This document shows, in pieces, positions 11,795 to 22,490 of a stretch of 64,000 nucleotides of DNA. Location of the stretch: the NCBI GenBank assembly GCA_033026295.1, contig CM065168.1, positions 39,258,875 through 39,322,874 on the forward strand, written 5' to 3'. This stretch comes from Channa striata (taxonomy: Eukaryota > Chordata > Actinopteri > Anabantiformes > Channidae). The notes under the pieces were generated by a model. That model did no database searches. It saw only the letters and a program-made list of their open reading frames with translations, and was not told where the DNA came from. Made by a program: the position numbers and the translations under genes. Position 1 is the first letter of the stretch; every line of letters starts with the position of its first letter.

Positions 11795-12060
11795 AATTCA
11801 TAAAGTTGAAATTCTTTCTTAGAAGTCTAACTATTAATTTGGATTTATGACTGAGTCAGAAACTTAGAATTCTGACTTTATATTTATTCTGACTTTTTTT
11901 TGAACATTTATTATATTTATTACATAAAGAATTTATTTTCACAATTCTGACTTTAAACTGAGAAACTAAAAAAATCTGACACTCTTCCCAGAATTTTGAC
12001 TCTTTGCTTTGTAATTCTGACTGTAAACTGAGAATTACTTACAAGCCAGACTTGAAAGTT
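11795..12060. repeat. Degenerate repeat array, unit about AATTCTGACTTTAAACTGAG
   Basis: The word AATTCTGAC or a close variant recurs at 11868, near 11887, 11943, near 11988 (ATTTTGAC) and 12013. Two copies extend to CTGACTTTAAACTGAGAA (11947-11964) and CTGACTGTAAACTGAGAA (about 12016-12033). Spacing is irregular. It looks like an old, AT-rich minisatellite or the relic of an array inside a transposon. No coding potential. Confidence 0.55.
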
Positions 12061-12880
12061 GTGTTTGTGTGTCCACCAGAAATTAACATTTTAGCAAGTT
12101 ATTAGCGAGATTTAAGTTTATGCAGGACTTATATATTAATTTAGCATGTTTGAGCTGCCTATCTTGCGTCAAAAGCAATTACAGCTGCATCATCCTTTAT
12201 CTGCTACTATTATAAGAGCGTATTATACTTGTGATTTTAGGGTTGCATCCTTGTTAAATGCTTGAAACATGACTTTGTTGTTTCATATACCTGTACAATA
12301 AACAACACAAAGACAGGCAGTTCATTCATGAGTCATCTGAGCTCCAACATTACCCCATAAAACAATGGCCAACTCCATTCACTCTAGTTATGGATTTGTA
12401 AAACTAACCTACAATAACATGCTTCTTCTTTTAGATGTTCTGTTTTTCATAGGAGAACAAGAAGCAATATATTTTTTTATAGCTCAAATGTATTTTTGAA
12501 GCTTGTGGTGTATTGTCTGCAACCTCATTAGACCAACCGAGTTCAGTCCTCAAAGTTTCTTATTTGTCATTATCAATTTGCAAGCAGTGATTGCAATAGT
12601 AGCGTTTCTGTTTGAATGCTGAGACGATGAGCTACAATGAAAACTTTCGTTTTAAACTTTATTTGTCAGTGTACACCTGGTGCCTCAGACCTAATCCTGT
12701 TTACACACTGAAAATCCCCACTTCTGTTCCTGTTTGATCGGGTTTCTGCCTTGAGCCATGTGCTCTAGTTTTGACATCCTTGTCTATCCAGCGCTCCCTT
12801 CTGTTCAGCAAAAAAAAAAAAAAGAGGGTCATTTGAAGAAAATGAGGAAAATTGCAATTTAAATATTCATAAGGCTCTTT
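12061..12880. other. AT-rich gene-free stretch
   Basis: Unique AT-rich sequence with a run of 13 A at 12811-12824. No open frame of note, no splice-bounded exon and no recognisable mobile element. Confidence 0.5.
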
Positions 12881-13530
12881 GTCTTTTCCCTCCCATTGGT
12901 GTCAGGCAGAGATCACGCTATTCCGCCTTGGATTTTGGCAATTACCTCTCATTGTAACCTCCCCATGTCCAAAGTCACTCCTGTGCTCTTGAGAGACACG
13001 ACCAACCTTAACATAATTGTGAGGTTAGAAGAGGATGCCAGCAGACTGGATACGGCTGAAGCTGACATCATTTCGCTGTTGTTGAATGGGAGCGTACCCC
13101 CGCATTGTCTACAGCGAATTAATCCTAATGCCGTGGCTGCACAGTCAGAAAAAGATTACATTGTGTAATTGCATGTCTAGCTCTGGCGAAATGGGCGACT
13201 GTGAATGCCAAGCTCGGGGTCTAACGGCGGCAAACTAATTTGTTTTAATCACACTGCTAACCTAACTTGGTTTTTTGGTTGTGTACATGCTTTCGTGCCA
13301 GCGTACCTAACCCTGTAGTGACGTAGTGCCATCAGGCTCTACAAGGCTTAGGCGGCATCTTGGCAAAAGGCTGCAGCTAAAGGCCAACGTGCTGCCAGCT
13401 CTGTCACACTATCATTGCAGCATGGACCGTAGGGAGCCTGCTCCCCAGTGTCTGCGCTCTCCCAGTGCCAATTATGCCATCCAATTGAATTATGCCCTTG
13501 AGTGGCATTATTAGCAGTTGCCGAGGGATC
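12881..13530. promoter_or_regulatory. Candidate conserved non-coding block
   Basis: Complex GC-balanced DNA without simple repeats. It contains GCGAATTAATCCTAATGCC near 13115, with tandem TAATCC/TAATGC homeodomain words, and the word AATTATGCC twice (13470-13478 and 13488-13496). Plus frame 12896-13168 (90 codons) crosses it; the translation is plausible in composition but matches no family I know, and no acceptor precedes it. An enhancer is the better guess; an exon of an unknown protein cannot be excluded. Confidence 0.35.
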
Positions 13531-15353
13531 CAAACATTTATATTCATTAAGGCTCGTTCACAAGAATGATTGAATGACCAACGCAGTCAAATTAACACGT
13601 GAGTAAAGACAACCAGAGATGAATTTGAATGTTTGTTAGCTCAGTGGGTTGCAGAAACATGACGACTTCGGGGTATGAGCAAAGTAATGGCACCGTCTTT
13701 GCCACTGAGTGTTGCAGTTTGAACACACGGCGTATTGAGTTTAATGAAAGAGCTCATCCTGACTTTCTGGTTCCAATATCAATATATTACCCCACCACTA
13801 CTGCGTGCTACTGACCTAGAGGCGATTCAGGATTTCAGTCCCCGAACGCAGCAACAGAGCATCGGTTACACTTGGACAGGTGTAATTTTATCGTGAATAC
13901 TGGAGCAACAGATTGCATTCATGGAGCACCCTCTATCAAAGCCTTTAACACCGTGCTCAGTCAGGTTTTACTCATTAAAATATCTTGTTGACACCAGATG
14001 GCAAACAGAATTAAATCAGTGCATCAGACATCGGCCCTGTAAACACATACTCGAAAACAAGTTCAAACTCTTAAGCTAAAGTCAGTTGCTCCCCCCCCCC
14101 CCACCAAAAAAACCCCCCACATCACTTCAACATGTTACCGAGCTTTTCGAGACTCTTCTTTTCCTCTCTCTTAATCATGCCTTTCCTCTCTTTGAGCCTT
14201 CCCAGCTCCAGTAGCCGCAAAGTTGAGAGGGGGCGTCTAGCTTGAGCCTCACAGTCCACTCAGTGGGCATTGACAGGGTCCTTACTTTCTGCAAAACACC
14301 TTAAGTGTCTGCACGCTCTGGTTGCTCGCCCCCCTTTCGTCTCACTTCCCTCCTGACACAGTGGCATCCAGTCTACACATCTATTGTTAGCGGGTCAGAC
14401 TTGGCACTGCCACTATGTGGGTCCGGGCCAGAAAAGCAGCACGCACCTTCTGATGTGCGAAGCCAACCCCAGCAAGAGGTGTTGCTCTTTTTCCCATGTT
14501 ATTTTGTCCTCTCCAGCCTCACTCGCACTTCTTCTAAGGCCACCTGAGGCTGCAAAGCCTCTATCCACCGGTGAGACAGTTCTCTGCTCCCTTTCTAAAA
14601 CTCTGTTCACAATTAGGTGGCAGGAGCCTCAAGTCACTCGAGATGACTGTGTCACGCTTATTCATTACCACACTACGCTGATCTAAACTCGGTTGACCTT
14701 TCTGACGATTCTAACGTAGGGCCCATGTACATGACGAAAGAGAAAACTCACTGCCACTTTTTACATAAAAATTATTTCATACATTTCCTCACGTGCCCTC
14801 ATTTATTTTTCGAGAAGTCAAACATCCGAACGTACACACATTGCAGATAAGATCAGTCGGAGCTCCTGTTTCCCCCTCTCATTTTCAACTTAACAGAACT
14901 TCCTCTTTATCCATGTTTAATCCCTAACCTCTTCCTCCATAACTGTTCCCCTATGCACACACACATAATAGGGCAGAGTGTCTTATGACTCCAAAAACCG
15001 GTTTAATGGGGCTCTTCAGCCTAATAGCTGTATGGATTGAACAGACAGCCTGTAGAGCTGTATTTGATTTAATTCATTCTATGCAACGTTACCCATGTTT
15101 TTAAATGAAAATAATATATAAATAAATAAAAAGCAGCATCCGGTGGATTTTAGACCAAATTGTCAACTTCAAAGGCTTCAGGAGAACAGCCGAGTCGCTA
15201 ACCTTGCTTGAATCCAAGTTTACTTTCCATTCGTCCGTGGCCCCAAATTCAATTTATACAATTAAATGTAATCCAGTGAGAGGAATGCGAGTAGCACGCA
15301 GAGGTTTGATTAAAAATTTAACAATACCATGACAGGAAAATCGAATTATCAAC
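13531..15353. other. Gene-free stretch
   Basis: Unique sequence. A run of about 11 C at 14092-14102 is followed by an A-rich and a C-rich tract. Open frames of up to 100 codons (plus 14384-14686) lack recognised motifs and overlap frames on both strands. A tRNA A-box-like word near 13637 has no matching B box. Confidence 0.5.
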
Positions 15354-15417
15354 ATGGCTGCCTCAGTCAATCAAGTGCTGGGTGGTGGAAACTCATCAGT
15401 GTCTTGCTACGGGAGTG

Positions 15418-15451
<34 letters not shown>

Positions 15452-16310
15452 CCATCTCAGTACACTAGATAATCCACATCCTGGACAAGTGCAAACTGCA
15501 CTCTTCCAGAACACTGCAGAAGGTAATTACAAATTAGGCCAGCCCTTGGATCGCGAGGCAGGCGGCATTCTCCAGTGCATCCTATCACCCCGACTTTCCC
15601 AGGCCAAACAGGCTTAGGCCAAGTGAACAATGACTCAGACCTCCCCAATGTGACAAAAACACAAGCAGGCATCTGGCCGTGAGCCCACATGGGGACCCCT
15701 GTCCTTGGTGAATGGCTCAGTGGCAATTTAGCGGCAGAGGTCACCGGTTGGGGTGCGGGTGGAGGATAACTCTGGGTAGGTGTACAGTACATTCAAAGGA
15801 GTACAGTATGTGAAGCTGCGAGCCAATCAAAGGCCTATAAAGAACGAGGGGGAATTTGATGTGACGCTCTGACGTGTGTATGATTAGTTGTGGCACTCCT
15901 GACGTGTCTGTATTTATCCAAAAAGATATTTTCCACACGTCTCCAATGCAGAGTGAAGGTAGACATCTGTGACTGTTCTGATGATCGTCACATCAAGCTT
16001 CAAACTTACATCCAGTCCCCCGACAGGACGAATACACGCACGTGTGAGCGACAAAGAGCTTGTAGCAACCGAGACAGCGACGCCTGTGATCACTCTTTTG
16101 TGAGGCAGAAAACGCGAGAGTGAAGTGTGCGAGCGACCGAGGCGAGCACGTGATTATTATTTTGAGCTTGCTGGTGCGCACACACACGCGCGTGCCTGCC
16201 GTCTTCATGGTCATTGAGGCTGATGATATGTTCAAGGTGGCACGATGTGCTGGGCGAATGCTAAGGGGAATACCAGCTATCGAGACGTTCCAGTTCATGA
16301 AGTGTGCAAA
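15354..16310. other. Gene-free stretch with a GT array and a CpG-dense patch
   Basis: An interrupted GT array lies at 15415-15451. 15470-15620 is complex, GC-balanced and may be a conserved block. 16021-16200 has about 19 CpG in 180 bases, including CACGCGCGTG-type words and two CACGTG E-boxes. Open frames of 101-111 codons on the minus strand and 109 on the plus strand have no known domain. Confidence 0.4.
15415..15451. repeat. (GT)n microsatellite, interrupted
   Basis: GT repeats broken by one TT at about 15432. Confidence 0.95.
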
Positions 16311-16317
16311 TCAGCCA

Positions 16318-16520
16318 GCAGGGGAAGGGGGTGTGGAGGGGTTGGGGACACAGATTAGAAGGGAATGGAATAGCCAGGCCAGGGCCAGACCACCTCATCT
16401 GGGAGGAGAAGGAGGTATGAGGGGATTAGAGGGAGACAGAGGACGGTGAAAGGGAGCAAAGTGGAGAGAGAAATAAAAGCAGGGATACAAAGATGGAGAG
16501 AAAGTCAGAGTTAATAGAGG
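16318..16520 (+). repeat. Purine-rich tract
   Basis: Long runs of G/A dominate the plus strand, with few pyrimidines apart from a central CCAGGCCAGGGCCAGACCACCTC. A polypurine tract of this kind can favour triplex or quadruplex structures. No coding feature is supported. Confidence 0.6.
16321..16347 (+). other. G-quadruplex motif
   Basis: Four runs of four or more G (16321-16324, 16327-16331, 16338-16341, 16344-16347) have loops of AA, TGTGGA and TT. This satisfies the canonical motif with four tetrads possible. Confidence 0.75.
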
Positions 16521-16750
16521 AGTGAAAGGATGCTAGGCACGGTGAAGTGCAGAGAGATGGTGGACTGATTGCAGCGGGAACCTTCGTCACACAAGCTGTA
16601 TCTTCAATGGAGCAGAGTCCCAGCAAACAGCTTCGCTTGGACCAAGAGCTTTTTGGAAATCCAGTTGCAACACCGAATTAACAAGCCGACAGAGCAACAT
16701 TACACATCATATATGCCGCTTCTATTGAGAGGCGATAAACCCATCTGTAT

Positions 16751-17575
16751 AATAACTCAATTTCATTTATATGTCACCAATTCACAACAAAGTCATCTTA
16801 AGGCACTTTACATAATAAAGTCAAGACTATACAGACATTTAAAGAAAAACCAACAAATCCTCCTTGAGCAGCTATAGGCAACAGTGAAGAGGGAAAAACT
16901 CCCTTTAACGGAAGAAACCTCCAGCAGAACCAGGCTCAGGGTGAACAGGCATCTGCCTTGGCCAGTTGGGGTGAGTGGAAGAGAGAAGAAAACATTGGGC
17001 AGGTTGGTAGCACCAAAAGCTGCGCACTGGAAGACACACAGCTCCAAAACCGGGGACACCTGAAGACAGGGACAGAGTGAGAGAAGCATTGTCTTAATAG
17101 TAGACATGGTGTCTGCTTCGTGAATCTGGACTGGGAGCTGGTTCCACATGAGAGGAGCTTGATAGCTACAGGCTCTGCCTCCCATTCTAAATTTGGAAAT
17201 TCTGGGAACCACAAGTAGTCCTGCATTCTGAGCCCCAAGTGGTCTATTAGGATGAGTTAGTACAAGGATATTTTTTAGGTATGATGGAGCTTGACAGTTT
17301 AGAGCATTATAGGTAAGAAGAAGGGTTTGAATTCTATTTTACATTTGCCGGGAAGACAATGGAGAGAAGCTAGAGAAGGTGAAATATGATCTCTCAATAC
17401 CAGTCAGTAATCTTGCTGCAGCATTTAAAATTAGTTGAGGGCTTTTAAGGGAGGTACTGGGGCATCCTGAGAATAGGGAATTACAGTAGTTCAATCTAGA
17501 AGTAACAAATGTCTAGTTTTTCAGCATCACTTTTCCTATTCCATCTTCCTAGTTTTGGCAACATTTTTGACATGC
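16751..17575 (-). mobile_element. 5'-truncated CR1/L2/Rex1-type LINE remnant (reverse-transcriptase C-terminus plus 3' UTR)
   Basis: Read on the minus strand from about 17575, the translation gives the conserved tail of a non-LTR retrotransposon ORF2. SRLNYCNSLFSG and an NAAARLLTG-type segment come first, then LLLTYNALNCQAPSYL and SYQAPLMWNQLP followed by an EAD..ST.K segment. These match the C-terminal reverse-transcriptase region of the fish CR1/L2/Rex1 group as I know it. One in-frame TAA lies at 17341-17339; downstream the frame stays open past the expected end of the protein (to 16808). The 3' UTR carries AAAGTGCCTTAAGATGACTT and TTGTGAATTGG-type words typical of these elements, ending in an A/T-rich GAAATTGAG tail near 16751. 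The catalytic RT core and endonuclease are absent. The copy is dead and 5'-truncated, as is usual. Confidence 0.85.
16808..17338 (-). pseudogene. Fragment of LINE ORF2 (reverse-transcriptase C-terminal segment)
   Basis: This is the uninterrupted part of the retrotransposon frame, from just after the in-frame stop at 17341-17339. The recognisable protein runs to about 17080; the remaining codons to 16808 are translated 3' UTR. No start codon of its own is expected, since the fragment is the tail of a longer polyprotein-like ORF2. The Met at 17212 is internal. Confidence 0.75.
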
Positions 17576-17741
17576 ATGTGTTTTAGTATCAGGGCACCAA
17601 TCAAAAAAAGAAACCAAAACACGAAACCAAAAAGAGAAATTCCCATCGTTGCATCTAACAGTGCAGAGGCTTTACCAATATCATGCTTCCAATGAGATCA
17701 TTGTGTGTTGATTTTTCTCCCCTCACCCCTTCTCGGTCGCC

Positions 17742-17855
17742 ATGGCAACAGGAGTTGTGGATTCTGGTTTAAAAAAAGAGTTGTACGAGTTGCCAACATT
17801 CACAGACAAGTTCTTGGATCCCTTTGCACCTGACTTTTTTTCCCTTTTTTCCAAA
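17742..17855 (+). CDS. Possible first coding exon, product unknown
   Basis: An ATG in good Kozak context (GTCGCCATGG) opens 38 codons ending exactly at a consensus donor, CCAAA|GTAAGTG, at 17855/17856 in phase 0. Reading on past the donor meets a stop at about 17892. The translation begins MATGVVDSGLKKELYELPTF and becomes Phe/Asp-rich; I do not recognise it. The Phe-rich end is encoded by a poly-pyrimidine tract (about 17832-17852) that could instead be a 3' splice-site tract, and no promoter or CpG island lies just upstream. Chance is a real alternative. Confidence 0.2.
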
Positions 17856-18373
17856 GTAAGTGTTTTGTTCCTTTCAACGCTCCAATTTTTTTAGCAGTTG
17901 TCTGGTGATTTTCAAATCACCAGATTAGTGTGAAGAGCAGTATTGAAGTGGAGATGGCAGGAGCAGTGCCAACAAGAGCGACTGGCAATTTCACTTCTCT
18001 GAAGCAACAAAGACACCGGGGTACATTTTAATCTGCTTGTTTGATTTTCCTTTCACTCTGCTCGGAGACCTGTAGGTAATAACCTTTAATGTGTTTTTTT
18101 TTTCCTACTGAATCGAATGCAGTACATTTTTTTAATGCAAATATGTCGCAAAGACCTTTTCCAAAGTTTTTCAATTGCATTCTACTTGTGTGAAATTGTA
18201 ACACACATTTTAAAGCAGTTACGCTACCAAACCAAACCACAGCATTTCAGAAATGATTATTATTTTTTATCATAACCTGTTATCAGCGCCGACAATTTGA
18301 AAGGCTCACTAATATCGTTCATATGAATGGGCAGATTGGCTGAGTGAGTTTGTCAGGGCTAGAGAGTAATGTC

Positions 18374-18392
18374 TGTGTGTGTGTGTGTGTGT
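18374..18392. repeat. (TG)9 microsatellite
   Basis: A perfect TG array. Confidence 0.95.
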
Positions 18393-19231
18393 TTGGGGGT
18401 TTGTGTAATGGTGCTTCTCTCTATTAGATCCCATGATGTAATCCATCTTCTGGATAATTAGCAATGAGGGGATAGAAGGAAGGAGGTGGAGGAGCTGGCA
18501 TACACCGTTACAGATGAGAGCTCTTTGCCTTTGCCCGGATGACGGGTGTGTTTAATAGGTGTATGCAGTCCCGGTCTCTCCAGACAAACACGCTGGCTTT
18601 ACACGCGATCCAAATGGACTCGTATAACAGTTGGGCGTCGGATGGTTTTCTTCCTTCTTTTACAGTTGTGCCAAAGTTTTAAGATTTTACTGCAGAAATA
18701 AAAAGCTGATGTAGAGCGTAGTTGTTAAAAAACACACAGGAGGCTTCAGACGCCGGGTGTGTTTCTATAGCTTTAGAGCGACTTGGTAGAGGTTTGTCGC
18801 TGTTTGCAGCCTTCAGTCTCCTTTAGCGGTTAACAGATTGTGCTAGTCAGTGCAATCCTACACTTACAATGCAAGAGATTCTCTGGCGATTCCGCAGTCG
18901 ACTCATAATTTAAACAATCAAAGACGTAAAGGCTCAAACGAGAGTACAGAAGAACTATTTCTATTTCTATGAATTTGTCACGGTGACGTAGCAGACACAT
19001 AAAATACACACTTGCACACACTGGATTAAAGATACAGTAGACTAAAGGCACGGTATAAATTATACAGTACATTGACAGTGTAATTTAAGGTAAGGAGGAA
19101 ATAAAATAAAACATTAAGCTTCCCCCGAGACTTTGGGGATACCATAAAGCCTAGAAGTGCACTGAATGTCAATGTGATGCCTGCAGTGCAATTAGCGTTT
19201 TCACTTTCCATCGTGAGCCCCTCGACTGCCC

Positions 19232-19261
19232 CAGAGAGAGGGAGAGAGAGAGAGAGAGAGC
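19232..19261. repeat. (GA)n microsatellite
   Basis: A GAGAGA array with one GG interruption. Confidence 0.95.
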
Positions 19262-19988
19262 TCTGACTTTCTGATTCGCCTTTTGCTTCACGCTCACTAG
19301 CGCCCAAACTAGAAGAAGAACATCAGCGTGAGGGAATCAGATTTATTACTGGAGCCTGAGATTAAATAACGGCCCACAGAAATGATGCTGACCAGCGACA
19401 ATGTAAGGCTGCGCGGGGAATATGCAGCACGGCGCTTGTTTCGGTTTCCCACAAATGCCTAACAACAGGTGCACTTCAGGTCATCTATATTTCATTTGAG
19501 CAGCCGTCGCAGGATGATGAATGTAAACCAGAGTGTGCATGCGTTTGCACGTGTTCCTAATAAAGTTGGTCTCCCTTTTTTGATTCGCTTAAAGCTGCTG
19601 CCCCGCTTCTCGTGCAGACGCCGACTCATTAAATCTAACAACGTGACCGTACCTGTGCGTACTCAAAGATGCCAGCGTGTTCGCATGCACTTTGTGTTTG
19701 CGCTCGAGCCCCTTCCGTTCCCGTCAGGACTCATGGGAGGGGTCAAAGGGAGAGGTCATTAATCAAGACAGACAGGAGCGAACACCCGAGCGTTCCCGAG
19801 GTGGGGGTGGTGTTTCCGGGACCCCTCTCTGATCAGAGCACCAATTAAAAACCGCGCCGCTCGGCTCTTCAGCCGAGGCAGAGAAGACAACCTTTAATTC
19901 CTGAGCCCCTTTCACCACAATTCACCAGCACAGGAGCATTTAGATCCACCTCGAGAAACAAACACGGTGGGCTCTGGGGTTTTTTTTT

Positions 19989-20013
19989 GTTGTTGTTGTT
20001 GTTGTTGTTGTTG
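19989..20013. repeat. (GTT)8 trinucleotide repeat
   Basis: A perfect GTT array preceded by a run of T. Confidence 0.95.
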
Positions 20014-20300
20014 CATCATAATTTACGACAATTTAAATGCAGAGAATAGAAATAAATAACAACACAAGAAAAATCCAATTACAACTTAAACTGTAAAGTC
20101 ACTTATGTAGCAATTTTTGGGGAAAAGCACTTCAGTAGAGCGGGAAAAAGCAGTAATTAGACAGCAGAGGCAAAAACTAGCAAACTGTCATCACTAACAA
20201 TACAAAGCGTCTCTCAAGGATCTTTCCATACTTCGATACCACTCATCAAATTGCAGGGCCTCTATTCATCCTTGTGTGAGTGTGTGTGTGTGTTTTTTTT

Positions 20301-22490
20301 TACCTCCCCCAGACAGCACTAATGATCAATTCCAGCCCTCAGCATATTTATTCATGAGTGTATTACACCTGGTTCCTCTTTGTTGCTGATGCATTATGTG
20401 ATGCCTTGCCTCCCACGCTTCTGGCTCCGATGGCATTTCTCTCTTTTTCCTTCTCATAACCAGGCTTTGTTGAACCCTGCACGCATGCGCACACCTTCAT
20501 GTGCGCGCACAAGCCGGGTGTGCACGCACACACACTGTGTGTGTCCTCTCATTGGATAATCCGCCGTCTTTTATATAGTTCCTGTATCTCCTCCATTGTG
20601 AATTCAGTTTATTCTCTCTCCATCATGAGCGTCAGTCCGGTGAAGACAATGAGAAGTTTGTGTTTTTGTCTTTGTGTCTTTTTTTGTGATATTTCAGTCT
20701 TTTTTTTTTTTTTTCTCTGCATGTACATTGTTTGATTGTTGTATCCGCTTCTTGCTGCATATATAAGCCCAGACATAACTCACTTGTGTGCGGATGTACT
20801 GTCATGTGTGTGCGTCTTTGTAGTATTTGAGAGGGTCTAGAAAAGAGGAAGTGGCATCAAGGTACTGAGTTCAAATAACTCTGTTCCTAGAGAGGCTTCA
20901 ACCAATGAAAAAAAACCCTCCACAGAGTCTGAGGAAGTATAGCTCCATGTTGGATGTGACTCACTCTGTTCTCTGTACTGCGCTTTGCAATTCTAAATAT
21001 GGCTGCTGCAATTGAGAACACTGATAATCTATTGTTATTCATTCTCTCTATTAATTGTTTCTCTATTAAATGTCAGTGACATTTTTGTCACAAATGAATC
21101 AAAGGTTTAGACAAACATCAGCTGATTCGTTTTATTTTCAGCGACTAATCATTTTACCGTATTTTATTAAAAACACACACACACACACACACACAATTGG
21201 GTTAGCAAGAAAATGGGCTTTTATGTACTTGATGCTGCTCTCTGCGCATGAAAAGCTTTGCAACAAGATTTAAATCTGCAATTTATTTTTTGTGGCTGCT
21301 GATATTTTGGTGCAAAGTCGACTCTATAAACACATTTTGTGTCTATTAGATTGGTCTTTGGTTTAGACAGATGGGTTTAGATTAGGTGCCATTTAGGTTA
21401 TTTACCTCATCTGTTTAATTAAAATGTTGTGGTGGATTTTCTGTGATCTGCCTCATCTCGTTTCATTCAGTCACTCTCTCAGTTAGTGTACAGCAAGTGG
21501 CTCCAAGTGGCCATTAGAAGGCATTGTCTGCACAAATCGCGCTGAATTATGATCATTCATACGCTGGTGTTGTGTGTGTGGGCCGTATCACATCTGTGAC
21601 TCTGTGCGCCCGTTTATGTGTAAACACAGACACTATATGTTTGCCTCCCTGTGTCGTCTATTCACAAATGTTTTAGCTAAATTTTCGTGTCTGGCCATCT
21701 CTCTCTCCTTCCCTCAGTGTCTCAGCCTTTTCTTCTTTTTTTTTTTTTTGCTTTCACCTTCCAACACAGACTGCGATGAACAATGTTAAGGCAACCTGAG
21801 AGGTTAGAATTTCCTCCCACTGATATGATTAGGTGTCATTACCCAGTTTGGCCCGTTGAGTTAGGCCGACTGTCAGCTGGAGAAGGAGGTTTATGATATT
21901 GCTCGCCTCTACTTTGAAGCCCTTTCCTCAACCTTTGGCCTTGTTTCACTTCAGTTCAACGTGAAACACTGAGGAATGGCATATAGCTCAATGTATATAT
22001 GCATTTATCTATGTGCCCGTCCATCCATCTCCTTCACTCCTTCCCTCGATGTCCTGCAGCCATCTCCTCTCTCAGCTGTGCGGTCGCTGAAGAATATGAA
22101 GTTTTAGCTGTGCCCGTCTCGCTGGGGAAATATAAGCTGACGGTCTATTGCATTACTGCTTCTGAGCCTCACATCAGGAGGTGATCAGATTCCCTGAGGT
22201 AGAAAGAACAGGGGAGATGGAGAAAGGCATGTATGTGCCACTTTGTCTCTCCAAGTGTGAGCCTACGTCATAATGTATATCTTCATGGATGCACACTGGG
22301 CCTATTAATTTACATTTAATCCCATTTGAAATGTATCTCTACATAAAGTAGACGATTATTTTCCGATTTAATATGCTTGTTAAAAGAAGCTGGCAGCTTC
22401 ACCATGAAACCACGTCGCTGATCATCTACAGAGAAATCTAGTTATTGTTTGATAACCATAGGCCTGATCAACATGCAATTAAATTTTCCT
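20301..22490. other. Gene-free stretch with T tracts and a CA array
   Basis: It has runs of 15 T at 20700-20714 and about 15 T near 21737-21750, and an AC array at 21173-21195. 20850-21060 is vaguely reminiscent of a diverged interspersed repeat but cannot be assigned. Short open frames (up to 78 codons) are partly translated poly(T). No gene seen. Confidence 0.45.
21173..21195. repeat. (AC)11 microsatellite
   Basis: A perfect AC array. Confidence 0.95.

Larger units (their letters stand above)
17576..19230. other. Gene-free stretch around a possible short exon
   Basis: The stretch holds a candidate exon (17742-17855), a (TG)9 array at 18374-18392, an octamer ATGCAAAT at 18135-18142 and T-rich tracts near 17890 and 18092-18102. 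Otherwise it is unique AT-rich DNA. Minus-strand frames at 18830-19307 (80 and 93 codons) overlap in different frames and have no recognised domain. Confidence 0.4.
19231..20300. other. Gene-free stretch with simple repeats and a CpG-dense patch
   Basis: It contains (GA)n at 19232-19261, (GTT)8 at 19989-20013 and a T tract with GT repeats near 20278-20300. 19640-19880 is GC-richer, with several CpG and a 16-base near-palindrome GAACACCCGAGCGTTC near 19780. The 97-codon plus frame at 19469-19762 has no recognised domain. Confidence 0.45.

Noticed and set aside
13637..13690. tRNA-like A box (TAGCTCAGTGGG)
   Set aside because: No B box (GGTTCGANTCC) at the expected distance and no cloverleaf pairing seen.
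20850..21060. Possible diverged interspersed repeat
   Set aside because: It felt familiar, but I could not match ordered segments to any family with confidence.
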